A stretch of DNA of 64,000 bases from Pelotomaculum schinkii. GTDB lineage: Bacteria > Bacillota > Desulfotomaculia > Desulfotomaculales > Pelotomaculaceae. The position numbers and the translations under genes were made by a program. Below are positions 1 to 7,051 of this stretch, in pieces. Where the stretch lies: positions 1,736,001 through 1,800,000 of the forward strand of contig NZ_QFGA01000001.1 of assembly GCF_004369205.1 (NCBI RefSeq), in the 5' to 3' direction. The notes beneath the pieces were generated by a model. That model did not search any database. It saw only the letters and a program-made list of their open reading frames with translations, and was not told the DNA's origin. Numbering within the stretch: the stretch's first letter is position 1; each line of letters starts with the position of its first letter.

Positions 1-475
1 CTTTACCCGACGGGTTACCGGGGAGATGGCCGGGAAGGCCGCTGCTCATGAAATTAGGGAAACGATACTGGGGGGCGTTTAATAACTCATCCACCGTAAA
101 GGTAACTTTAAACTTGTCTCCGGAAGTAAATCTGATCTGTGTGGCTTCCGGTTTGAGTCCCCCGGCTAAATCAAGCAGGTCGGTCAGTTTGACGCCCTGC
201 CCCCTGTACCAGCTCTTGGTGGGCCAAGTGTTAATCGTGCTGTAGATTACATCTTGCTGTTGTAAATAAACCCCTTCTGATACTGACTCCGTACCCCGGA
301 GCTGGTTTTGGGTAATGGTCACGGGCCCGGGGCCGTTCAGTCCGGGACCCGATATTGTAATGTCGCTCCCGGCGGCCAGGGCGTCCGCGGGCGCCGTCAG
401 ACTAACCGTACCAACAAGCATCAGCAAAACCAGGACAAGCATCAAGAGCTTATAGCGCCATTTCTTTTGCTTCAT
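1..475 (-). CDS. Secreted protein with molybdopterin-oxidoreductase-like domain, C-terminus cut by window edge
   Basis: The reading frame begins at an ATG at 475 behind a GGAGGT ribosome binding site (481-490) and is open to base 1, so only about the first 158 residues are present. The N-terminus is a clear signal peptide: four basic residues, a long Leu/Val/Met core and an Ala-rich end near residue 35. The mature part contains INTWPTKSWYRGQGVKLTD and a GGLKPEATQIRF stretch, which resembles the sulfite-oxidase-like fold found in surface proteins of anaerobic Firmicutes; this match is from memory. It lies just downstream of an ECF transporter operon on the same strand, so an extracellular partner for uptake is possible. 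The ligand is unknown. Confidence 0.7.
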   Translation of the reverse strand, partial: MKQKKWRYKLLMLVLVLLMLVGTVSLTAPADALAAGSDITISGPGLNGPGPVTITQNQLRGTESVSEGVYLQQQDVIYSTINTWPTKSWYRGQGVKLTDLLDLAGGLKPEATQIRFTSGDKFKVTFTVDELLNAPQYRFPNFMSSGLPGHLPGNPSGK

Positions 476-540
476 CGGTTACCTACCTCCATACCTCTGA
501 TATTTATTGGCCGGAGCTTATTACAGCTATCCGACAGCCT

Positions 541-1272
541 TTAATAAAGGAAATCCTGCGCCAGCACCGCGATCGTTGCTATAACAAAGAAACCCATTAC
601 CACATAGTCTGCGACTCTGTACTGTAAAAGGCGCAGGTAAGTCCGCCGCCGGTATACTCTAAACGCCCTCGCTTCCATAGTGATAGCCAGCTGGTAGGCC
701 TTGAGCATCACGCTGGAGAGCAGGGGAGCAAAGAGATGCGTGTAAAATTTTATCTTGTGCCTCCATGGTATTCTTTGCAGGTCAACCCCCCGGAGCTGCA
801 TCGCCACGAGAGTGTCTTTGATTTCTTCTATAAAAACAGGCAGGAAGCGAAGCGCCACCAGGACCATAAAAGCTATTTCGTAAGGGATTTTTAACTGCAC
901 CAGGGCAAGGACATAGTCTTTGGAGTTGCTGGTCAGGATGATCATGGCCGAACTGAAAAAAGTAAGCAGCCTGAATAAAATAGAAAGAGAGGAATGAATA
1001 CCGTTGGTCGTAAGGATATTAACGCCCTGAAAAGAAAGCATCACTTCACCGCCTGCTGTAAAAACGCTTTGAATTATCAGCATCAATAGGAGCAAAGGCA
1101 GCAATTTTTTAAACCGCATAACCATACGGAAAAAATTGATACGCATCAGTAATAAAACGACCAGCGTAAAAACGAACAATAAAAGCAACGGCCGGGGTTC
1201 ATTAAGAAAAACAGCCAGCGTTGAAAGACAAATAATAATCACTATTTTGGTCCTGGGGTCAAGGCCGGTCAT
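541..1272 (-). CDS. ECF transporter transmembrane component (EcfT/CbiQ family)
   Basis: A 243-residue membrane protein with about six hydrophobic segments. It couples the two ATPases encoded upstream to the substrate-binding S protein. The two coupling helices with Ala-Arg-Gly-type motifs that define EcfT are visible as MQLRGVD (about residue 160) and MEARAFR (about residue 200). It follows the second ATPase gene with a 12-base gap and is the last of four consecutive genes in the order S, A, A, T. The assignment as an ECF module is firm; the transported compound cannot be read from this subunit. Confidence 0.88.
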   Translation of the reverse strand: MTGLDPRTKIVIIICLSTLAVFLNEPRPLLLLFVFTLVVLLLMRINFFRMVMRFKKLLPLLLLMLIIQSVFTAGGEVMLSFQGVNILTTNGIHSSLSILFRLLTFFSSAMIILTSNSKDYVLALVQLKIPYEIAFMVLVALRFLPVFIEEIKDTLVAMQLRGVDLQRIPWRHKIKFYTHLFAPLLSSVMLKAYQLAITMEARAFRVYRRRTYLRLLQYRVADYVVMGFFVIATIAVLAQDFLY

Positions 1273-1284
1273 GCTGTATATCCC

Positions 1285-1944
1285 CTATTCTTCGATGAAC
1301 TGTCCGTCCCGGAGCCCGATTAACCGGGTGGCGTACCTGTTTATAAATTTTTGATCATGGCTGATGAGCACGACTCCCCTGCCGGCGCCGAGCACCTTAT
1401 CCAGGTAATCACCCAGTACTTTTTTGCGATAGGGATCCAGGCCCGTTGTCGGTTCATCAAGCAACAGTAACCCGGGCTCCAGCGCAAAGACGGCTGCGAG
1501 AGCCAGACGTCTTTTTTCCCCGGCGCTGAGGCTAAGGGGATAAGCTTGCGCGTGCCGGGTCAATTCAAAGTAGTCCATCACCTCTCTGACTTTTTGCGCC
1601 GCCTGGTCCGGCGGCAAACCCAGATTACGCACACCGAAGTCAATCTCTTCCTCCACTGTCTCACAGAACAACTGTTTATCAGGGTTTTGAAAAACATACC
1701 CGATTTGGCGGCCGATTTGGGCCAGAGTCAGGGAGGTCAATAACTGTCCGTTTAATTTGATCCGTCCTTTTGTCGGAGTCAATATCCCTGTAAGTAGTTT
1801 TGAAAAGGTCGTTTTACCGCTGCCGTTCGCTCCGGTAATCGCGGTAACACCTTTATTAAAGATGCTTAAATTGATCTCTCGTAAAACGGGCCTGCTTTGG
1901 CCAGGATAACAAAAAGAAACATTTTCCAACTCTATATAAGCCAT
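1285..1944 (-). CDS. ECF transporter ATP-binding protein (second ATPase)
   Basis: A 219-residue ABC ATPase with Walker A GANGSGKTT (about residue 39), Q-loop YVFQNPDKQLF, signature LSAGEKRRLAL, Walker B LLLLDEPTTGLD and the H-loop SHD. The signature has Ala in place of the first Gly of LSGGQ. The Q-loop form NPDKQLF is typical of EcfA proteins. It forms a heterodimer with the neighbouring ATPase in the usual ECF design. The gene lies between the first ATPase and the T component. Confidence 0.88.
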   Translation of the reverse strand: MAYIELENVSFCYPGQSRPVLREINLSIFNKGVTAITGANGSGKTTFSKLLTGILTPTKGRIKLNGQLLTSLTLAQIGRQIGYVFQNPDKQLFCETVEEEIDFGVRNLGLPPDQAAQKVREVMDYFELTRHAQAYPLSLSAGEKRRLALAAVFALEPGLLLLDEPTTGLDPYRKKVLGDYLDKVLGAGRGVVLISHDQKFINRYATRLIGLRDGQFIEE

Positions 1945-2023
1945 TAGACCAGCCTCGGCTATGCTGAAAATACATACGGACTAGGCAACGCAATCAGCCT
2001 GGTTTCTAAGCTTTACAGGCAAA

Positions 2024-2743
2024 TTAGCACCGGAGCATAGATTCCCATTCACCCACTACAGTTACAGCCCTATCATCCTCGATCAGGCGCCCGTCTTCCA
2101 ACACCAGCACACGGTCCGCGATGGAGACTGTTTCCGGATCATGCTCAACAATTAAGATTGTTTTACCACGCCGGCGCAAGTCAGCCAGGATGCCGTTGAT
2201 TCTCTTTTTGCCTGCCGGGTCCAGTTGAGCCATTACTTCGTCAAGCACAAGAATGGCGGGATCCAGCGCTAAAACCGCTCCCATGGCGACCAGGTGTTTC
2301 TGCCCCCCGGACAAGTGGCTTGGGTTTGCTTTCCTTAAGGCGCTTATGCCTAAAGTATCCAGTACTTGACTTACCCGCATGCCTACCTCTTCCGCCGGCA
2401 GGCACAGGTTTTCCGGAGCAAAAGCGATTTCATCCTCCACAGTTGGTGCGAATAGCTGCGTGTCGGGCTCCTGAAAAACCAGACCCACCTCAAGCGCCAG
2501 TTGCGCAACTCTGTATTCTCTGGTATCCTTTCCGTTTACCAGTACCTGCCCGGTCAGCTCGCCTCCCAGATAATGGGGGATAATACCACCAAGACACAGA
2601 CACAGGGTACTCTTGCCGCAGCCGCTCAATCCAATCAAGGCCACGATCTCCCCCGGAGCGACTTTAAAACTGATGTTTTTCAGTATTTGCCCTCCTGCCG
2701 CTTGATATCTGTAACTGAGCCGGTCGACCACGATGGCGTCCAC
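2024..2743 (-). CDS. ECF transporter ATP-binding protein (first ATPase)
   Basis: A 239-residue ABC ATPase with Walker A GLSGCGKST, Q-loop LVFQEPDTQLF, signature LSGGQKHLVAM, Walker B AILVLDEVMAQLD and H-loop EHD. In Walker B the usual Pro-Thr-Ser/Gly stretch after the catalytic Glu is replaced by Val-Met-Ala, so the D-loop side is divergent. Together with the 1285-1944 ATPase it would form the EcfAA' heterodimer. An 80-base gap separates the two ATPase genes. Confidence 0.87.
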   Translation of the reverse strand: MDAIVVDRLSYRYQAAGGQILKNISFKVAPGEIVALIGLSGCGKSTLCLCLGGIIPHYLGGELTGQVLVNGKDTREYRVAQLALEVGLVFQEPDTQLFAPTVEDEIAFAPENLCLPAEEVGMRVSQVLDTLGISALRKANPSHLSGGQKHLVAMGAVLALDPAILVLDEVMAQLDPAGKKRINGILADLRRRGKTILIVEHDPETVSIADRVLVLEDGRLIEDDRAVTVVGEWESMLRC

Positions 2744-2793
2744 ATCAGTTTGCCTCCAATGAACTTATGTACTTTACAGGATAGCCACATGGT

Positions 2794-3378
2794 TCATACG
2801 TCTTTACCATCCCCATGACAACCTTTTCCCCACGTTCTATGTTTATTAACTACTTGTATTACTTTATAAGCAATAATACCACCCAGCCCCCCTGATAAGG
2901 CCGATACGGCCAGAGCAAGCGTCAGCGGCACAAAAGGCAGCCGGAAATATATTATGTTTACCATAGACGAGCCTGAGACATTGGCTACCAAACCTGCCAG
3001 GAAGGCGCAGAGCAGGCAGCATACCCTGTGTTTAATCAAATACAGGATCAGGTCGACGGCAAGGCCGGGCAAAGTGTAACTAAGCAAGGTCATGGCTCCA
3101 TGTGAACCGAAAACCCCCGTTCCGAACACCAGCAACGCCTGCACAACCCCTATCAAAGCGGCCGCGCCGGGTTTGCCCACTATGCCCGCCCCCAGGACAA
3201 TCCACAACATGTAAAAGCCGCCCGCCACAACCCCGCCGGGAATCAACAGCGGCCCGGTGATGATATGGCTAAGAGGTACAATAAGGGGTTTGCTGGCGAT
3301 ACCCAGCGCGGATATCATGGCAATGATTATTAAGTCGAATACCGAAAATTTATCAAGCATTTTCTGCAATATTTGCAA
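2794..3378 (-). CDS. ECF transporter substrate-binding (S) component, YkoE-like
   Basis: A 194-residue integral membrane protein with about six hydrophobic segments, first gene of the ECF operon. The arrangement of a GKPGAAAL-type segment followed by an aliphatic helix resembles YkoE-family S components (thiamine-precursor type). This is a fold-level impression, and the substrate could be different. No TPP riboswitch pattern is seen upstream, which argues against assuming thiamine. A secreted protein with a molybdopterin-enzyme-like domain lies at the other end of the operon. Confidence 0.7.
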   Translation of the reverse strand: MQILQKMLDKFSVFDLIIIAMISALGIASKPLIVPLSHIITGPLLIPGGVVAGGFYMLWIVLGAGIVGKPGAAALIGVVQALLVFGTGVFGSHGAMTLLSYTLPGLAVDLILYLIKHRVCCLLCAFLAGLVANVSGSSMVNIIYFRLPFVPLTLALAVSALSGGLGGIIAYKVIQVVNKHRTWGKGCHGDGKDV

Positions 3379-3809
3379 AACCTATCATGCGCCTCCGTCA
3401 GCAGGGATGAACACGAAAGCCGGCCTGCCCCCCTGGAGATGCTCCGCCTGGTATGGCCTTTCCTGATTGGCCGTACTTTGCCCGGGACCTACACCATCGG
3501 GGCATTTCCAATAACACCCAGATTAAAAGATTACGCTCCTTTGGGAAACACCCCGCCAGGGGATCCTGCCTTTAAGTTACTCAAAAGCTTTCTTTAAGAT
3601 ACCTGCTGCCGGGGAAGATAAACCATTCCTCCCCCGGTATTCTTCACCGTCCCAATTACCCAAGGACTGCCGGATTAGAATTGATATCATTATAGCTATG
3701 AGTTTGTTGTTAGCATTCCGCTTATCAGCGCAAGCGGATCTTTGAGCCAAAAAACAATAAAGATTATGATAAATAGAACTATTACCCGAAAAACAACCAC
3801 ATCTTTTAA
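3379..3809 (-). other. Intergenic leader upstream of the ECF operon, no recognised gene
   Basis: About 430 bases without a credible gene. Read on the minus strand it contains several short hairpins: CCGGGG paired with CCCCGG near 3607-3640, CCCC-TGGC-GGGG near 3550, GGCC-N10-GGCC near 3455-3475 and GGAG-CAT-CTCC near 3435. This density of stems directly before an S-component gene suggests a structured leader, but it does not match the cobalamin, TPP, FMN, Moco or ZTP patterns I know. A short frame at 3577-3813 has no supporting feature and is not called. Confidence 0.3.
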
Positions 3810-4025
3810 TCACTGCTCTTTGGGTACACCCGACCCGACTATTTCATAACCACCAGTCCCGGTGAATTCAATTTGGTTAGTCAAATCATCAGTGAATGAC
3901 ACTTGGCTGTCCGAACCGACAATGACGCCCCCGGTACCCGACGGCTGCTCATACCGCGCTGCGGTCCCATCACAAACAATGCTGTAGATAATTCGGACAA
4001 ATGTTGCATTGGCCCAAGTTTTCAT
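3810..4025 (-). CDS. Small protein of unknown function behind a Moco-riboswitch-like leader
   Basis: A 71-residue frame starting with ATG at 4025 behind a weak GGCAGGAA ribosome site and immediately after the terminator of the riboswitch-like leader. The product has no signal peptide or membrane helix. Its second half is rich in Gly, Thr, Ser and Asp, like a beta-strand repeat fragment of a surface protein. I do not recognise a family. It may be the remnant of a longer gene whose body was lost, which would leave the riboswitch with no obvious target before the ECF operon 430 bases further on. Confidence 0.4.
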   Translation of the reverse strand: MKTWANATFVRIIYSIVCDGTAARYEQPSGTGGVIVGSDSQVSFTDDLTNQIEFTGTGGYEIVGSGVPKEQ

Positions 4026-4067
4026 TTCCTGCCGGCGCCGCTTAAAGCATGGGGATCCGGCTCAAAT

Positions 4068-4225
4068 AAGAAAAATACCGGACAGCCTGCGAAAAACAAG
4101 CTGTCCGGCGTCAAGGCCATCCCAGTTCTCCTTTTCGCAATGGAAGGCGCAATAGTTTTCCAGCGCACCCAAACGACCGTCAGCCCTAGCTGTGACGCTT
4201 TAGGCAAAGCCAGCTCGGAGATTCA
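4068..4225 (-). promoter_or_regulatory. Moco (molybdenum/tungsten cofactor) riboswitch-like leader with terminator
   Basis: Read on the minus strand, the element begins with CTCCGAGC near 4218. It continues through a variable stem, GGTCGTTTGGG, GGAAAAC, GCGCCTTCC-loop-CGAAAAGGAG and a final strong hairpin, GCCGGACAGC with GCTGTCCGGT (4077-4109), followed by ATTTTTCTTATTT. The same order of blocks recurs at four other places in this window, each before a minus-strand gene or operon. The order fits the Moco RNA motif as I remember it. The terminator hairpin makes transcription attenuation the likely mode of control. Confidence 0.7.
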
Positions 4226-4282
4226 TTTCAGAGATTTATTTCAGAGATTTATTTCAGAGATTTATTTCAGAGATTTATTTCA
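4218..4282 (-). repeat. Five tandem copies of a 13-bp unit
   Basis: The plus-strand unit GAGATTTATTTCA occurs four times perfectly (4231-4282) and once with one mismatch (4218-4230). The array ends on the first bases of the riboswitch-like leader, so it occupies the place expected for the promoter and start of that transcript. The 13-bp period would place successive copies on rotating faces of the helix. Confidence 0.9.
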
Positions 4283-4341
4283 GATCGTACTTGCATTGCC
4301 AGGTTTTAATTCTCTGTCGCCGCGTCGGCGACCGGTTTACG

Positions 4342-5193
4342 TTACTTACCGAGATCCTCTACTTTTTTGCCGGAGTCAGGGGTGAATAGCGCCTGACCGT
4401 ATTGATCTTTGCCAAATTCACCGATGGTCTTCTGGGTATCGGGGTCGACCATGAAATCAACAAATGCTTTTGCTCCATCCTTGTTGACAGTACTGAATTT
4501 TTCCGGGTTAACCTGCATCACATGGTAGATGTTCAGGAGCGACGCATCCCCTTCCGACAGGATTTCAAGGTTGATATTTTTCTTTTGGGCCAGGTATGTC
4601 GCCCGGTCGGTCAGAGTGTAGGCCTGCTTTTCATTGGCGATGTTTAAGGTCTGCCCCATCCCGGCGCCGCTCTGCTGGTACCAGTTGCCCTCCGGAGTGA
4701 TTTTGACTTCCGCCCAGATTGCTTTTTCTTTACTGTGGGTGCCTGAATTGTCTCCTCTCGAAACGAAAACAGCCTTATTCTCCGCTATTTTTTTAAAGGC
4801 GTCGCCTGCTTTAGTCCCTTTGATACCGGCAGGGTCCCCAGCGGGGCCGATGATGATGAAGTCGTTATGCATCACGAGCTGGTAGTTTACAACTGCGCCA
4901 CTGTCCACAATCTTTTTCTCGGCCGCGGGAGAGTGCACCAGGAGGACGTCGGCCTCTCCCTTTTCACCCATGGTGATAGCGGCGCCGCTGCCTACAGAGA
5001 CAGTTTTAACGTTATATCCGGTCTTCTGTTCAAAAATCGGGATCAGCGCGTCTAAGAGCCCGCTGTCCTGGGTGCTGGTGGTGGTGGCGAGGATCACATC
5101 TTTCACTTGCGGTTTGCCGCACCCTGCGAAAACGACCAAAAGCATTGTTACCATGAGGATCATAAGGGGCGCTAAAAAGTTCTTTTTACTCAA
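4342..5193 (-). CDS. Tungstate/molybdate-type ABC substrate-binding lipoprotein (TupA-like)
   Basis: A 283-residue lipoprotein that should capture oxyanions outside the membrane for an ABC importer. A TTG start at 5193 is preferred because GGAGGAGGA sits 7 bases before it and the signal peptide then begins properly; upstream ATG codons extend into intergenic DNA. The lipobox is VFAGC (Cys about residue 24). The mature protein starts with ATTTSTQDSGLLD, the hallmark of TupA-type tungstate binders, followed by SVGSGAAITMGEKGEADV and SRGDNSGTHSKE, both conserved in the family. No tupB or tupC gene lies nearby. Tungstate is the more likely ligand, given tungsten-type enzymes in the window. Confidence 0.85.
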   Translation of the reverse strand: MSKKNFLAPLMILMVTMLLVVFAGCGKPQVKDVILATTTSTQDSGLLDALIPIFEQKTGYNVKTVSVGSGAAITMGEKGEADVLLVHSPAAEKKIVDSGAVVNYQLVMHNDFIIIGPAGDPAGIKGTKAGDAFKKIAENKAVFVSRGDNSGTHSKEKAIWAEVKITPEGNWYQQSGAGMGQTLNIANEKQAYTLTDRATYLAQKKNINLEILSEGDASLLNIYHVMQVNPEKFSTVNKDGAKAFVDFMVDPDTQKTIGEFGKDQYGQALFTPDSGKKVEDLGK

Positions 5194-5255
5194 AGTTAGT
5201 CCTCCTCCAAATATTTTACTTGAAATAACGTACTGAGTTGTCTTTATAAATGTAG

Positions 5256-5334
5256 GTGCGAATTCATTCGCACAAATGCAACATTGACTGCCATAAGTGC
5301 GGCGCTGGCGCGCCGTGTGCGATTGAAATCGCAC
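5256..5334. repeat. Two related short palindromes upstream of the TupA-like gene
   Basis: GTGCGAAT-TC-ATTCGCAC at 5256-5273 and GTGCGATT-GA-AATCGCAC at 5317-5334 are perfect 8-bp-stem palindromes that differ in two bases. They lie 63-141 bases before the TTG start of the TupA-like gene. They could be operators for a dimeric regulator or copies of an intergenic palindromic repeat. Confidence 0.6.
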
Positions 5335-5423
5335 CTCGCTGAGCTTTTATTCTCGCTGATACCAAAAAACGAAACTGCGAACTACATTTTCATATTAGTG
5401 TTTAATTTATTTATTGACCCAAT

Positions 5424-5471
5424 AGGAATGCAGTATATACCTACGCCATACGACCTATGACTTACGACCTA
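5424..5471. repeat. Partial copy of the TACGCC-rich dispersed repeat
   Basis: The plus-strand text GCAGTATATACCTACGCC followed by short TACGACC/TTACGACC units ends at the stop codon of the second TupA-like gene. It matches part of the longer repeats at 28229-28315 and 48966-49106. Confidence 0.5.
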
Positions 5472-6356
5472 CTTGGGCAGGTTTTTCCCCTCGGTGGAAT
5501 TGGGGAAAAACAATGGCTCACCGTATTTATCCTTGCCGAAATCCCTGATGATCGTCTGTCCCTCGATTGATGTGCAAAAATCAATAAACTGCTGGGCCAA
5601 CTCGTCTTTAACTTCCGGGAACTTCTGGGCGTTGACGGGGATCAGGGAAATGTAGTTAAGCAGGGCCTCGTCTTTTTCCACCAGCACTTTCAATTTGACC
5701 TGGTCTTTCACGGTCAGGTATGTAGCCCGATCGATAATAGTATAAGCGTTCTGCTCATCGGTATACTTTAAGGTCTTGACGTTGCCTTCCGAACCTTTTT
5801 CATATACGTGGTACCAGTCGCCCGCCGGCTTCAGCCCGGCAGCCTTCCACTGGGCCTTTTCCGCAACATCCGTACCGGAGTTGTCCCCGCGACTAATAAA
5901 AAGGGATTTTGTATCCATAATTTTCTTCAGCGCCTCAGCCGGTGTTTTTAGTCCCTTGATTTGAGCCGGATCCGATTCCGGCCCGACAATTACAAAATCG
6001 TTGTACATCAGGTCAATGCGCTTGGTCCCGTATCCGTCGGCAACAAACTTTTCCTCCAGATCCTTGGCATGCACCATTACGACATCAAAATTGCCGCTTT
6101 TCGCCATTTCCAGGGCAGCGCCCGTACCGGCGCCCACATGTCTGACCCGTATCCCGGTCTTTTTCTCAAAACTCTCTTCCAGCGCCGCCACAATCCCGGC
6201 GTCAATCGGACCAATGGTGGAGGCCAGCAGGATTTGGCCGGCGACAGCCGGCGCTGGCGGCGCAGTCGCTTGCTGTTTAGCGCAGCCGGATAGTACAAAC
6301 AAGAGAACCGTAAGAATAACAATAGCCAGGGAAACCATTTTAACTTTGTCCTGCAA
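5469..6356 (-). CDS. Second TupA-like substrate-binding lipoprotein, divergent binding motif
   Basis: A 295-residue lipoprotein, paralogous to the neighbour at 4342-5193. A TTG start at 6356 is chosen because GGAGGG (6364-6369) lies 7 bases before it; the frame continues upstream but only into riboswitch sequence. The lipobox is FVLSGC. The SRGDNSGTDVAEK and DRATYL blocks are shared with the first copy. The N-terminal oxyanion motif is altered to LASTIGPIDAGIV where TupA has TTTSTQDSG, so ligand preference may differ. A Moco-riboswitch-like leader precedes it, which supports a role in molybdenum or tungsten supply. No permease or ATPase gene is adjacent. Confidence 0.8.
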   Translation of the reverse strand: MQDKVKMVSLAIVILTVLLFVLSGCAKQQATAPPAPAVAGQILLASTIGPIDAGIVAALEESFEKKTGIRVRHVGAGTGAALEMAKSGNFDVVMVHAKDLEEKFVADGYGTKRIDLMYNDFVIVGPESDPAQIKGLKTPAEALKKIMDTKSLFISRGDNSGTDVAEKAQWKAAGLKPAGDWYHVYEKGSEGNVKTLKYTDEQNAYTIIDRATYLTVKDQVKLKVLVEKDEALLNYISLIPVNAQKFPEVKDELAQQFIDFCTSIEGQTIIRDFGKDKYGEPLFFPNSTEGKNLPK

Positions 6357-6418
6357 CGTAATTCCCTCCATAATTTGTTTGCCAATCGTCACTACAACCG
6401 GATTTACCACCTCCAAAA

Positions 6419-6575
6419 ATAAAAATGCCGGACAGCTTGCGAAAAATAAAGCCGGCCCGGCGTCAGCGCCATTGCAGTCTCCTTTTCGCATTGGAAGGCA
6501 CGACGGTTTCCCGTCACACCCTAACGGCCGGCAGTCATAGCTATAATGCCTTAGGCAAATCCGGCTCGGAGATTT
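6419..6575 (-). promoter_or_regulatory. Moco riboswitch-like leader of the second TupA-like gene
   Basis: The minus strand reads CTCCGAGCCGG near 6570, then GGCCGTTAGGG, GGGAAAC, GTGCCTTCC-loop-CGAAAAGGAGA and a GC-rich hairpin ending in CCGGC followed by ATTTTTATTTTT (6419-6460). The blocks match the other four leaders of this kind in the window. The downstream TTG start of the binding protein lies about 60 bases past the terminator. Molybdate or tungstate uptake genes are known targets of this riboswitch class. Confidence 0.75.
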
Positions 6576-7051
6576 TAAGTTTTAAAGTACTATATTTTAA
6601 ACTATGTTTTAGGCTTTTTATGTTTTCTTGGCATTAACAGCCTTTTCCACATAATTTCTACTAAAAACCCCAAAGTCCTGCTAAATTTTTAAAATAGCTG
6701 CAAGCAATAAAATAATAGTACTCTTCAAATAATTATAGGTTATATTGAAAATAAAGGTGAAATATACCCCACGACTTGATAAAACATTGCAATAATTGAC
6801 ATTAAAATGCTACACATCAAATAAATGATATACGTTAAAACATTAAACATAAAATAAATACACTAAACATGAAATTCAGTTATCAGTAGAAACCCTGATC
6901 CAAGCCTATTTTGATAGCTGAGCAAGCTCATTTGAACCTTCCTTTTTACTGTGACAACTGCTTCAGGAACATCGTCCGATACAAAAGCGCCAAGATGGCC
7001 TTTATACCGCGGACACCATATACACTTTCAAGATTGAAGCGGGTTCATTTT
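6576..7051. other. AT-rich intergenic stretch without a gene
   Basis: About 475 bases, very AT-rich compared with the flanks. It must hold the promoter of the riboswitch-like leader on the minus strand. Near 6835-6880 the plus strand carries repeated TTAAACAT/CTAAACAT words, whose role is unknown. No frame with a ribosome site or recognisable product is seen. Confidence 0.4.

Noticed and set aside
3379-3640. Cobalamin or TPP riboswitch before the ECF operon
   Set aside because: None of the conserved boxes of these classes could be located; only generic short stems are visible.
4022-4207. Minus-strand frame of 61 codons
   Set aside because: It is made of the riboswitch-like leader and its terminator; no ribosome site or protein features.
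4218-4282. Possible CRISPR-like array of 13-bp units
   Set aside because: Units are directly adjacent with no spacers.
6357-6491. N-terminal extension of the second TupA-like protein
   Set aside because: The extra codons lie in the terminator of the riboswitch-like leader; the TTG at 6356 has a proper ribosome site and starts the signal peptide.
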